Of a DNA stretch of 5,935 nucleotides, positions 1-5,243 are shown piece by piece. The position numbers and the translations under genes were made by a program. The notes beneath the pieces are model-generated. The model had not been told where the DNA came from, ran no database searches, and saw only the letters and a list, made by a program, of their open reading frames with translations. Position 1 is the stretch's first letter. Each line of letters opens with the position of its first letter. The stretch comes from Planctomycetota bacterium (GTDB taxonomy: Bacteria > Planctomycetota > Phycisphaerae > Tepidisphaerales > Tepidisphaeraceae). The DNA lies in the NCBI GenBank assembly GCA_023417885.1, contig JAEZED010000113.1:1-5935 (forward strand), given 5' to 3'.

Positions 1-7
1 CTCATAT

Positions 8-35
8 GGAGAAAGCTCCCCCCCTGGCTTTCTCC
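8..35. repeat. Perfect 9-bp inverted repeat (hairpin)
   Basis: GGAGAAAGC at 8-16 is the exact reverse complement of GCTTTCTCC at 27-35. The 10-base loop includes a run of seven C (18-24). No T tract follows on the plus strand. On the minus strand only the short T-containing stretch CATATGAG follows, so this is not a clear terminator. It lies outside any convincing gene and could be a 3'-UTR structure of a plus-strand gene beyond the left edge. Confidence 0.6.
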
Positions 36-43
36 GCCCTCCA

Positions 44-69
44 GCCACTTCGTCACCCCGGCCGCCCCC
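44..69 (+). repeat. Dispersed 26-bp intergenic repeat, copy 1
   Basis: This stretch, starting GCCACTTCGTCACCCC, matches 1468-1493 at 25 of 26 positions; the only difference is T53 against C1477. Both copies lie outside genes and in the same orientation. Here the repeat runs directly into the C8-G8-T8 block. Whether it is a genome-wide element cannot be judged from two copies. Confidence 0.6.
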
Positions 70-88
70 CCCGGGGGGGGTTTTTTTT
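65..88 (+). terminator. C8-G8-T8 block, possible intrinsic terminator
   Basis: Eight C (65-72), eight G (73-80) and eight T (81-88) follow one another. On the plus strand this gives a six-pair C/G stem with a CCGG loop followed directly by eight U, the textbook layout of a rho-independent terminator. No plus-strand stop codon exists in bases 1-64, so any gene it serves ends beyond the left edge. Three back-to-back homopolymers of equal length are also what an assembly or sequencing fault near a contig end could produce, so confidence is moderate. Confidence 0.45.
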
Positions 89-184
89 CGATGCCCGGGG
101 CCGCGTGAAGCCGGAGGCCGCGCGCGGGGCACGCGGAAGCCGGCGGCGCGCCGTGCCGCGGCTGCGGGGAGGTGTGGGGCGCGA

Positions 185-424
185 TCAATAGATGAGCAGC
201 GGCGCCAGGGCGATGAGAAGGAGGATCGGCGTCACCGGGATCGCCGCGACGACTTCTTCCTTGCCCTGGGGCGTTTCCTCCATCAGGCAGATGCGCCATG
301 GCGCGGCCTCGGCGGGCGTTTTGCGCCAGTCGGTCACCCAGGAAGCCGGGTTGAGCTCCAGGTTGATTCTCCTCAGCAGGCGCAACATCCGCCCGGGGGG
401 CTTCGATGGCATTGCGTCGTTCAT
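185..424 (-). CDS. Small hypothetical protein with C-terminal membrane anchor
   Basis: This encodes 79 residues of no family I recognise. The N-terminal half is basic (GRMLRLLRRINLELNP, residues 11-26) and contains three tryptophans (W29, W33, W43). The end, from about residue 58 to 79 (VVAAIPVTPILLLIALAPLLIY), is a hydrophobic segment long enough for one membrane helix, with almost nothing after it. That suggests a tail-anchored protein with its body in the cytoplasm. The ATG at 424 is chosen because the frame upstream reaches only a TTG at 514, which would collide with the divergent gene. ATGs at 412 and 388 are alternatives. No good Shine-Dalgarno site is visible. Third codon positions are GC-rich, as in the neighbours, which supports real coding. 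It could still be a chance frame in GC-rich DNA. Confidence 0.55.
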   Translation of the reverse strand: MNDAMPSKPPGRMLRLLRRINLELNPASWVTDWRKTPAEAAPWRICLMEETPQGKEEVVAAIPVTPILLLIALAPLLIY

Positions 425-513
425 GGCGGTGGACCTGACTGGATCCGTTCGAGGCGCGGGTTTACATCCATCGCTCTTGGCGGCGATCGGTTGCGCCACT
501 AGGCTCTGGTGCA
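425..513. promoter_or_regulatory. Divergent intergenic region, probable shared promoter zone
   Basis: These 89 bases separate two genes that point away from each other, so promoters for both should lie here. For the plus-strand gene, TTGGCG (477-482) and TAGGCT (500-505) are 17 bases apart and loosely resemble -35 and -10 boxes (4/6 and 3/6 matches). If used, transcription would start within a few bases of the ATG at 514, giving a nearly leaderless mRNA, in keeping with the absence of a Shine-Dalgarno site. The match is weak. No convincing box is visible for the minus-strand gene. Confidence 0.3.
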
Positions 514-1353
514 ATGATACCTCGAATCACGTTGCTCGTCGGCAGCCTGATGGCGGCGCTGGTGGTCGCGAGGCCGGCGGCTGGCCAGGATCACCGGGAG
601 GGAGACCTCCGGGTGACCCTCGAGCTGGAATATCGCGGCGGGCCGGTCGATGGCCACTGGCAGACACCGGCGGGCGGGGAGGTCGGGACGACGACGGCGG
701 ATCGGCCTGAGATCGATGAGTTCGGGATCGACTGGGTGAACATGCCCCGGCTGGGGCTCACCGGCGGATTGGGCCGGCACAGCCTTTACTTCGAGGCGCA
801 GGCGATCGACCTCCACGGTAGTGGCATGCTGGACATCACTCTGATGAGCCAGGATCAGGTTTTCCCGGCCGGCACGCTTGTGGAAGCGAACCTGGACCTC
901 GATTGGTACCGGGCCGGGTACACCTATACGCATCCGCTGAATCTGCAGGGTGGGCCTGAGCCGGAGCTGCTCGTGTCGGCCTCCGCAGGCGCGCTGCTGC
1001 TCGGCGCCGACTTCGAGCTGCGCGGCGAGGACGGGGCGCAGGCTCACCGGGCATACAACAAGGTCGGTCCGCAGCTGGGGGCGGGAGTGGAATGGCGAGC
1101 GACCGACCTGCTCCGGCTGACGGGGGATCTGGACATGTCGCTGCCCTTCTCGGATCAGCCGATGGTGATCAGCGCGGAGCTTGCAGCGTGGCTGGAGCTG
1201 TTCCGGAACGACGCCGGCCAGAGCGGTCGCCTGAAGCTGGGGATCGCGACCGAGACGGTGGAGTTCGACGACAAGAACAAGCAGACCGAGCCGAATGAGA
1301 TCAACATCGATCTCGGCCCGCTGCTGCTGTTGGGCGTCGAGATAACGCTGTAG
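514..1353 (+). CDS. Exported protein, probable outer-membrane beta-barrel, function unknown
   Basis: This encodes 279 residues. Residues 1-25 form a typical Sec signal peptide: a charged start (MIPR), a hydrophobic core (ITLLVGSLMAALVV) and a small-residue cleavage region (PAAGQ). The mature part is rich in alternating hydrophobic and polar residues with aromatic girdles, as in HSLYFEAQAIDLHG (89-102), LVEANLDLDWYRAGYTYTH (122-140), ELLVSASAGALLLGADFEL (151-169), QLGAGVEWRA (187-196), RLTGDLDMSLPF (201-212) and INIDLGPLLLLGVEITL (263-279). Glycine and aspartate turns separate these strands. The pattern, together with the WYRAGYTY stretch, resembles small 8-10 strand outer-membrane barrels and suggests a diderm host. 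The protein ends in leucine rather than the phenylalanine common in proteobacterial barrels. No catalytic motif or named family is recognised. It is divergent from the small membrane-anchored gene and convergent with dnaB, so it is probably monocistronic. A periplasmic beta-sandwich protein is the main alternative. Confidence 0.8.
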   Translation: MIPRITLLVGSLMAALVVARPAAGQDHREGDLRVTLELEYRGGPVDGHWQTPAGGEVGTTTADRPEIDEFGIDWVNMPRLGLTGGLGRHSLYFEAQAIDLHGSGMLDITLMSQDQVFPAGTLVEANLDLDWYRAGYTYTHPLNLQGGPEPELLVSASAGALLLGADFELRGEDGAQAHRAYNKVGPQLGAGVEWRATDLLRLTGDLDMSLPFSDQPMVISAELAAWLELFRNDAGQSGRLKLGIATETVEFDDKNKQTEPNEINIDLGPLLLLGVEITL

Positions 1354-1467
1354 GCGCGCCGCTCGCGCAAGTTCCTCTTGATTGGGCGACATCGCCCGCG
1401 GCACCGCCCGCCCTCGCGCATCGGGCGCGTCATCGGGCGTTTCGGGGCGACGGGCCGTCGTGCGGGG

Positions 1468-1493
1468 GCCACTTCGCCACCCCGGCCGCCCCC
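1468..1493 (+). repeat. Dispersed 26-bp intergenic repeat, copy 2
   Basis: This matches 44-69 at 25 of 26 bases in the same orientation. Most of the copy falls inside a potential hairpin whose 7-bp stem pairs 1463-1469 with 1488-1494. That outer stem depends on flanking G bases absent at copy 1, so the shared part is the sequence rather than this hairpin. Confidence 0.6.
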
Positions 1494-1524
1494 GACAGTC
1501 GCGCGTGGCACGCCTATGCTCGCG

Positions 1525-1557
1525 GAGCGCCGGCAAGCCGTAGCGTGACCGGCGCTC
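1525..1557. terminator. 9-bp stem-loop, possible bidirectional terminator
   Basis: GAGCGCCGG (1525-1533) pairs perfectly with CCGGCGCTC (1549-1557) around a 15-base loop. It is the longest perfect stem in the convergent gap, 56 bases past the dnaB stop codon and 171 bases past the end of the plus-strand gene. No T run follows on either strand, so classical intrinsic termination is doubtful. It could instead block exonucleases or assist Rho. Confidence 0.35.
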
Positions 1558-1613
1558 TACCTCGAGGGTCGTCGGGTACGGGCGCCCGCCGGCGAGGGGG
1601 GGCGGCGGATGTC

Positions 1614-3002
1614 TCAGAGCACGTCGATCTGGCTGGCGAGGTTGCGGAAGGTGGTGGTGCGGTTGTCGAACGTCATCTTCACCGTGCCGGTCGGGCCGTT
1701 GCGCTGCTTGGCGACGATCACCTCGGCGATGTTGTCCGGGACGAAGTCCGGCTCGCTCATGCGGTAGTAGTCCTCGCGGTGCAGGAGCATGACCACGTCG
1801 GCGTCCTGCTCGATGGAGCCCGACTCGCGCAGGTCGCTCATGCGCGGGCGGTGCCCGTCGCGGCTTTCGCTGGAGCGGTTGAGCTGGCTGAGGCAGATGA
1901 CCGGGACGTTGAGCTCGCGGGCGATTCCCTTGATGCCGCGGCTGATCTCGGTGATCTGCTGCTGGCGGCTCTCCACGCCGGCGGTCCCCTCCATGAGCTG
2001 CATGTAGTCGATCATGATCAGCTTGATGCCGCGCTGGAGGGCGAGGCGGCGCGCCTTGGCGCGGAGATCCATGATCGTGAGGCCGGGGGTGTCGTCGACC
2101 CAGATGGGGAACTTGGCCAGCTCCGTCACCATCATCGCCAGCTTCTGGTACTCCTCGTTGCGGAGCATGCCCTTGCGGACGCGCTGGGAGTCGAGCCCCG
2201 CCCGGCTGCACATCATGCGCTGGGCGAGCTGCTGCTTGCTCATTTCCAGGGAGAAGACGGCGCACGGCACCTGCTTGGCGGCGACGTTCTCGACGATGTT
2301 CATGGCGAAGGCGGTCTTCCCCATGGAAGGGCGTGCGGCGACGATGACCAGCTCGCCGGCCTGGAGGCCGTGGAGCATCTCGTCGAGATCGATGAAGTCG
2401 GTCATGAGGCCGGCGCGGCCCTTGTCCTCCAGCATCTCGTAGACGTTCTCGGCGACGCTGCCGAGGCTGACGATCTCGCCGGTGATCTTCTTCTGGGCGA
2501 TGTCGAAGATGCGCTTCTCGGCGCGGTCCATCACCTGCTCGACCGTCTCGTGCGGGGCGTAGGCGTCCTGGAGGCACTTGTTGCTGGCGTCGATGAGCTG
2601 GCGCAGCAGCGCCTTCTCGCGAACGATGTTGGCGTAGTGCATCGCGTGCGCCGCCGACGGCACGCTGCCGAGCAGCTCGGCGATGTAGGGCGTGCCCCCG
2701 ACCTCCTCGAGGAGCTGGCGCTTGGAGAGTTCGTCGCGCAGGATGACGGCGTCGATGGGGCGGTTGGCCTGCCAGAGATCGACGAGGGCCTCGAAGATGA
2801 TCTGGTGGTCGGCGAGGTAGAAGCTGTCGCGCTCGACGCGCTGGACGACCTCGCCGACGATGTCGCGGTCGAGCGTCATGCTCGCCAGGAGGCACATCTC
2901 CGCGTCGATGGAGTGCGGGGGCATGCGGTCGAACGCCGTGGCGCCGCGCCCCTGGGTCTGCTCGAATCCGTTGCCGGAAAAGACGTCGGCAAGCTGGCTC
3001 AT
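1614..3002 (-). CDS. dnaB: Replicative DNA helicase DnaB
   Basis: This encodes 462 residues, the normal size for DnaB, the hexameric helicase that unwinds the fork on the lagging strand and recruits primase. The N-terminal domain runs from about PPHSIDAE (28-35) to residue 130. A linker follows, then the RecA-like motor from about 205. Visible motifs are Walker A AARPSMGKT (222-230), the SLEMS segment with catalytic glutamate E253, Walker B LIMIDYMQL (328-336, D332), the sensor-like CLSQLNRSSESR (370-381), and LLHRED (406-411) with likely arginine finger R409. KQRNGPTGT (432-440) is the conserved C-terminal segment. No intein interrupts the ATPase motifs. The start at 3002 is chosen because GGAAGG (3011-3016 on this strand) lies 8 bases upstream. 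Frames from ATG 3107 or GTG 3119 would add an arginine- and glycine-rich stretch atypical of the family. It lies downstream of rplI but behind a terminator, so it is probably a separate transcript. Confidence 0.97.
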   Translation of the reverse strand: MSQLADVFSGNGFEQTQGRGATAFDRMPPHSIDAEMCLLASMTLDRDIVGEVVQRVERDSFYLADHQIIFEALVDLWQANRPIDAVILRDELSKRQLLEEVGGTPYIAELLGSVPSAAHAMHYANIVREKALLRQLIDASNKCLQDAYAPHETVEQVMDRAEKRIFDIAQKKITGEIVSLGSVAENVYEMLEDKGRAGLMTDFIDLDEMLHGLQAGELVIVAARPSMGKTAFAMNIVENVAAKQVPCAVFSLEMSKQQLAQRMMCSRAGLDSQRVRKGMLRNEEYQKLAMMVTELAKFPIWVDDTPGLTIMDLRAKARRLALQRGIKLIMIDYMQLMEGTAGVESRQQQITEISRGIKGIARELNVPVICLSQLNRSSESRDGHRPRMSDLRESGSIEQDADVVMLLHREDYYRMSEPDFVPDNIAEVIVAKQRNGPTGTVKMTFDNRTTTFRNLASQIDVL

Positions 3003-3263
3003 CGGATGCACCTTCCCGAAACACGACACGCATCGCCGACGCGCCGCGCCTCCGTGCAACGGCTCCTCGTCGTCGACGCCGGCCCACGCGGGGCCTGCGG
3101 CTGACATTACCCGAACCACGGGCGACGAATCAACGCCCCGTCGCAGGCGCGGCCGCGCCGCACACCCGCCGGGCGCCCGAGCCTAACCCCGCGCCGCGCG
3201 CTCCGCGCAGAAGATGCGCCAGGGGCGACAGGTTCTGCACACGCGCCCCCGGGGACAAACCAG
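3003..3263. other. Intergenic region upstream of dnaB, no gene
   Basis: Together with the terminator beside it, this fills the 315-base gap between rplI and dnaB. It is extremely GC-rich with many GCGC-type short palindromes. I see no tRNA, small gene or clear operator. It contains the dnaB ribosome-binding site (3011-3016) and one weak promoter candidate (3104-3133). A DnaA-box-like site was not found. Confidence 0.5.
3104..3133 (-). promoter_or_regulatory. Candidate dnaB promoter
   Basis: Read on the minus strand, TTGATT (3128-3133) and TAATGT (3104-3109) are separated by 18 bases, matching the -35 consensus at 4/6 and the -10 at 3/6. This is among the few AT-containing spots in the gap. 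Transcription would begin near 3097, giving a leader of roughly 95 bases before the chosen start at 3002 and excluding the upstream start codons at 3107 and 3119. The match is weak. Confidence 0.3.
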
Positions 3264-3290
3264 AAGCCCCGGCTTGCGTGGCCGGGGCTT
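3264..3290 (-). terminator. Intrinsic terminator after rplI
   Basis: A perfect 10-bp stem AAGCCCCGGC/GCCGGGGCTT encloses a 7-base loop, 27 bases beyond the rplI stop codon. On the minus strand the stem is followed by TTCTGGTTTGT, a broken U-rich tail, and preceded by AAA. This is the clearest terminator in the window. It should end the pth-rpsF-ssb-rplI transcript before dnaB. Its symmetry could also let it act on plus-strand transcripts. Confidence 0.75.
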
Positions 3291-3317
3291 TGCGCTGAAA
3301 TGAAGATGAAGCGGGGC

Positions 3318-3914
3318 TCACGCGCCGGCAGCGGCGTCGGCGGCCTCGACACGCTGCGCTTCCTGCTCGCGCTGCTTCTGGTCGCGCCGGTACTCCTCCA
3401 TCGTGGCGCGGCTCTCGGCGTCCGGGTTGACGATGACGCGGATCTCCTGCATGAGATCGTTGGCGAAGCGCATGTCGGCGGTGAAGGCGCCGACGTGGTC
3501 GATCTTCCCGTGGAGGTTGATGTCCTCGGCCTCGACCTCGATGTTCTGGTCGCGGCCGACGCCCGCCTCACGCAGGGCGTGGGCGATGTCGCTGGCGCTG
3601 ACGCTGCCGTAGAGGTGCCCGCGCTCGTTGGCGCGGCGCTCGAGGGTGACCTCGTAGTTCTCCAGCGAGGCGAGAAGGGCCTGCTGGCGCTCGCGCCGCT
3701 CGGTCTCGAGGCGCTCGTACTCCTTGCGCTTGGCCTCGATGCGCTTGAGGTTGTCCGGCGTGGGCATCATGGCCAGGTTGTGCGGCAGCAGGTAGTTGCG
3801 CGCGTAGCCCGGCTTGACCTCGACGACATCGCCCACCTTGCCCAGGTGGCGGATCGTCTCGTTCAGCAGCAGCTTGATGTTGTGGTTGGCGACCTGTTTC
3901 TTCTTCTTTGCCAT
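3318..3914 (-). CDS. rplI: 50S ribosomal protein L9
   Basis: This encodes 198 residues. L9 binds 23S rRNA at the base of the L1 stalk and helps maintain reading frame and fidelity. The N-terminal rRNA-binding domain carries the family signature around HLGKVGDVVEVKPGYARNYLLP (23-44), preceded by a lysine-rich start (AKKKK). A long charged connecting helix (about 52-85) leads to the C-terminal domain with LYGSVS (101-106) and a second rRNA-contact region to about residue 165. The protein then extends some 35-45 residues further than the 149-residue E. coli L9, with a charged helix (EEYRRDQKQREQEAQRVE) and an alanine-rich end. The ATG at 3914 is preferred over one at 3992, which would overlap the intergenic hairpin and add unrelated sequence. 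AAAGGA lies about 12 bases upstream, a poor Shine-Dalgarno spacing. It is the last gene before the terminator; rpsR, often its direct neighbour, is absent. Confidence 0.96.
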   Translation of the reverse strand: MAKKKKQVANHNIKLLLNETIRHLGKVGDVVEVKPGYARNYLLPHNLAMMPTPDNLKRIEAKRKEYERLETERRERQQALLASLENYEVTLERRANERGHLYGSVSASDIAHALREAGVGRDQNIEVEAEDINLHGKIDHVGAFTADMRFANDLMQEIRVIVNPDAESRATMEEYRRDQKQREQEAQRVEAADAAAGA

Positions 3915-3984
3915 GGTGGTCAGGAGTCCTTTGCTCTTGTCCCGCGCGGCCGGAGCCGTGAATGCGCGGTTAGGCCATATCGAT

Positions 3985-4003
3985 GCTGTCACCGCGTGAC
4001 AGC
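3985..4003. repeat. 8-bp hairpin between ssb and rplI
   Basis: GCTGTCAC (3985-3992) pairs perfectly with GTGACAGC (3996-4003) around a 3-base loop. It begins one base past the ssb stop codon. No U tract follows on the minus strand (ATCGATATGG comes next), so full termination is unlikely. It may protect or mark the 3' end of the ssb message, or modulate read-through into rplI. A dyad-symmetric protein-binding site is another possibility. Confidence 0.6.
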
Positions 4004-4004
4004 G

Positions 4005-4508
4005 CTAGAACGGAATGTCGTCTTCGCCGAACTGTTCCTGGTCGTCGAAGGGCGCGTCGGCCGTCTCCCGGGAGGCCGCCGGCTGGGGGGCGCTGCGCCG
4101 GGCAGGGGGCCGCGAACGCTGGTCGTCGTCGCCGCGGGAATACCCGCCACCACCACCGCCGCCGGCCTCGTCACGACCGCCGACGAACTGGAAGTTCTCG
4201 ACGACCACGCCGATCTTGCTGCGCTTCCCGCCGCCGGCCTTGTCTTCCCAGGTGTCCAGCTTCAGGTGCCCCTCGATGAAGATCGGCTTCCCCTTGGTGC
4301 ACCACTGGTTGATGACCTCTCCCTGCCGGCCCCACGCGGTGCAGTCGACGAAGAGCACCTCTTCCCGATCCTCGCCGCCGCTGGTCTTGTAGCGCCGGTT
4401 GCACGCGAGCCCGAACTCGCAGACGGCCGTCTGGCTGTTGGGCAGGTAGCGCAACTGGGGGTCACGGGTCAGGTTGCCCATGAGAAGGACTTTGTTGAAG
4501 CTGGCCAT
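4005..4508 (-). CDS. ssb: Single-stranded DNA-binding protein
   Basis: This encodes 167 residues. SSB coats single-stranded DNA at forks and repair sites and recruits partner proteins through its tail. Residues 1-112 form the OB fold, beginning FNKVLLMGNLTRDPQLRY (4-21) and including the conserved FVDCTAWG region (53-60) and GKPIFIEGHL (73-82). W59, W70 and W87 are candidates for DNA stacking. A disordered linker (113-160) rich in glycine, arginine, proline and glutamine follows, and the protein ends in the acidic tip GEDDIPF, the usual docking motif for SSB partners, so the gene is complete. GGAG lies 9 bases before the ATG. It sits 159 bases downstream of rpsF with its own probable promoter, and 90 bases upstream of rplI. 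Confidence 0.97.
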   Translation of the reverse strand: MASFNKVLLMGNLTRDPQLRYLPNSQTAVCEFGLACNRRYKTSGGEDREEVLFVDCTAWGRQGEVINQWCTKGKPIFIEGHLKLDTWEDKAGGGKRSKIGVVVENFQFVGGRDEAGGGGGGGYSRGDDDQRSRPPARRSAPQPAASRETADAPFDDQEQFGEDDIPF

Positions 4509-4588
4509 AGGTCGTCACTCCGGATGATGTGGCAACAAAGCGCTGGGGCGGCCAATCCGGGGCAGTCCCGGGCGGGCCCTCATCCGTG

Positions 4589-4618
4589 AGTATACACGCA
4601 GCCCCTACAAAGTCCTAA
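4589..4618 (-). promoter_or_regulatory. Probable ssb (ssb-rplI) promoter
   Basis: On the minus strand a TATACT box (4589-4594) matches the -10 consensus at 5/6, in a locally AT-rich patch of the rpsF-ssb gap. TTAGGA (4613-4618) lies 18 bases upstream and is a poor -35 (3/6). Transcription would start near 4582, giving a leader of about 74 bases. That leader contains a small hairpin, CCGGG/CCCGG, at 4557-4571. No LexA-type operator was noticed. Confidence 0.45.
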
Positions 4619-4667
4619 CGGAACCGAACGGGCATCCGCCAGGCGCAACAGCGTGGCTGAACAAGGT

Positions 4668-5120
4668 TTACGCCTCGGCCAGCTCGCCGTCCTCGACGTT
4701 TTCGCTCTCCTCCGGCTCGCGGCGGGGCGTGCGGCCCTCGCGGAACTCGCCCTCGCCCCGCGGTTCGCGCGGCTCGGGACGCTCGGGCGTCATCGCCTCA
4801 ACTTCCTCGACCGACAGGTGCGACCCGTCGAGGATCAGGACCCGCAGCACCTCATCGCTCAGCCGCACCTCGCGCTCGATCTGCGCGACGGCGGACGTCG
4901 GGGCGTTGAAGAAGGCAAGGACATACAGCCCGCGCTGCTGCTTCTCGACCTCGTAGGCCAGCTTGCGGTCGTCCCACTTCTTCAGGACGTGCACGCTTCC
5001 GCCGTGCTTCTCGATGAAGCCGCGGACCGTCGCCAGGGCCGCGTCGACGTTGGCGGTCGCGGCGGTGCCGAAAAGGAACATGCCCTCGTAGTTGCGGGCA
5101 ATCTGCTTGTTCTCTGCCAT
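4668..5120 (-). CDS. rpsF: 30S ribosomal protein S6
   Basis: This encodes 150 residues. S6 binds the central domain of 16S rRNA as a heterodimer with S18. The ferredoxin-like S6 fold spans about residues 9-100: RNYEGMFLF (9-17) is the first strand, KKWDDRKLAYEVEKQQRGLYVL (47-68) is the diagnostic W-x-R-x-LAY region, and EREVRLSDEVLRVLIL (82-97) is the last helix and strand. A charged extension from about 105 to 150 (ERPEPREPRGEGEFREGR, ending EDGELAEA) exceeds the core. E. coli S6 also has an acidic tail that is modified by RimK, but this one is mixed-charge and not poly-glutamate. The ATG at 5120 fits the family start. GGAG lies 14 bases upstream, too far for a strong Shine-Dalgarno site. 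Its gap from pth holds a structured leader and a -10 box. Confidence 0.96.
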   Translation of the reverse strand: MAENKQIARNYEGMFLFGTAATANVDAALATVRGFIEKHGGSVHVLKKWDDRKLAYEVEKQQRGLYVLAFFNAPTSAVAQIEREVRLSDEVLRVLILDGSHLSVEEVEAMTPERPEPREPRGEGEFREGRTPRREPEESENVEDGELAEA

Positions 5121-5140
5121 GTCAGGATCTGCTCCGTGGT

Positions 5141-5193
5141 AGCGGGGTCAATCTCGATCCGCTGCCGACCGCATCGGCGGCCGGCGAAGCCGG
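5141..5193 (-). promoter_or_regulatory. Structured leader of rpsF, possible autoregulatory RNA
   Basis: Three inverted repeats crowd the stretch before rpsF: CCGGC/GCCGG with a 3-base loop (5181-5193); a 7-pair stem joining 5162-5168 to 5174-5180 with one G-T pair; and AGCGG/CCGCT joining 5141-5145 to 5159-5163, which competes with the second stem. Leaders of rpsF in many bacteria bind the S6-S18 complex for feedback control. I cannot confirm the required S6-S18 motif here. Confidence 0.35.
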
Positions 5194-5207
5194 GGAGTGG
5201 GTCGGGG

Positions 5208-5213
5208 AGTATA
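5208..5213 (-). promoter_or_regulatory. Candidate -10 box for rpsF
   Basis: On the minus strand TATACT matches the -10 consensus at 5/6 and shares the extended sequence TATACTC with the box upstream of ssb. No good -35 lies at 16-18 bases. A start near 5201 would give a leader of about 80 bases holding the hairpins described above. This suggests rpsF can be transcribed without pth. Confidence 0.4.
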
Positions 5214-5243
5214 GGCCTCCCGCGTGTTCGTTGACCTGTATCT

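Larger units (their letters stand above)
1354..1613. other. Convergent intergenic region rich in stem-loops, no gene
   Basis: These 260 bases lie between the ends of two genes that face each other. I see no credible coding frame. Several inverted repeats occur: GGGCG/CGCCC at 1384-1397, CGCCCG/CGGGCG at 1405-1427, CGGGGGC/GCCCCCG at 1463-1494 (enclosing the second repeat copy), GAGCGCCGG/CCGGCGCTC at 1525-1557, and a 10-bp palindrome CGGGCGCCCG at 1579-1588. None is followed by a T tract on either strand. The likely role is termination or 3'-end protection for both genes. Confidence 0.5.

Noticed and set aside
102..147. Imperfect direct repeat of a 16-17-base sequence containing GAAGCCGG
   Set aside because: Copies differ by an indel and a substitution within very GC-rich DNA; too weak to separate from compositional bias.
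425..513. TTTACA at 461-466 as a -35 box for the plus-strand gene
   Set aside because: The sequence 17 bases downstream (CGATCG) does not resemble a -10 box.
192..710. 172-codon plus-strand open frame at the left
   Set aside because: It overlaps the start of the signal-peptide gene in another frame, and its second half is glycine/arginine low complexity with no domain-like sequence.
1419..1439. CATCGGGCG occurring twice 12 bases apart
   Set aside because: Two 9-base copies in GC-rich intergenic DNA are not enough to call a tandem array or an operator.
499..3087. Very long minus-strand open frame (862 codons) across the barrel gene and dnaB
   Set aside because: It is a shadow frame in GC-rich DNA: arginine-, proline- and histidine-rich low-complexity translation, and it overlaps two well-supported genes in other frames.
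1545..3104. 519-codon plus-strand open frame opposite dnaB
   Set aside because: The translation is dominated by A, V, L, D, E and H, as expected from the complement of a GC-biased gene. dnaB on the other strand carries all helicase motifs.
3003..3119. Longer DnaB N-terminus starting at GTG 3119 or ATG 3107
   Set aside because: The extra residues are not family-like. A GGAAGG site correctly spaced before ATG 3002 favours the shorter protein, and a candidate -10 box overlaps the ATG at 3107.
3300..4589. 429-codon plus-strand open frame opposite rplI and ssb
   Set aside because: It spans two conserved genes and their intergenic gap on the opposite strand, which a real protein gene would not be expected to do. 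The composition is the same shadow type.
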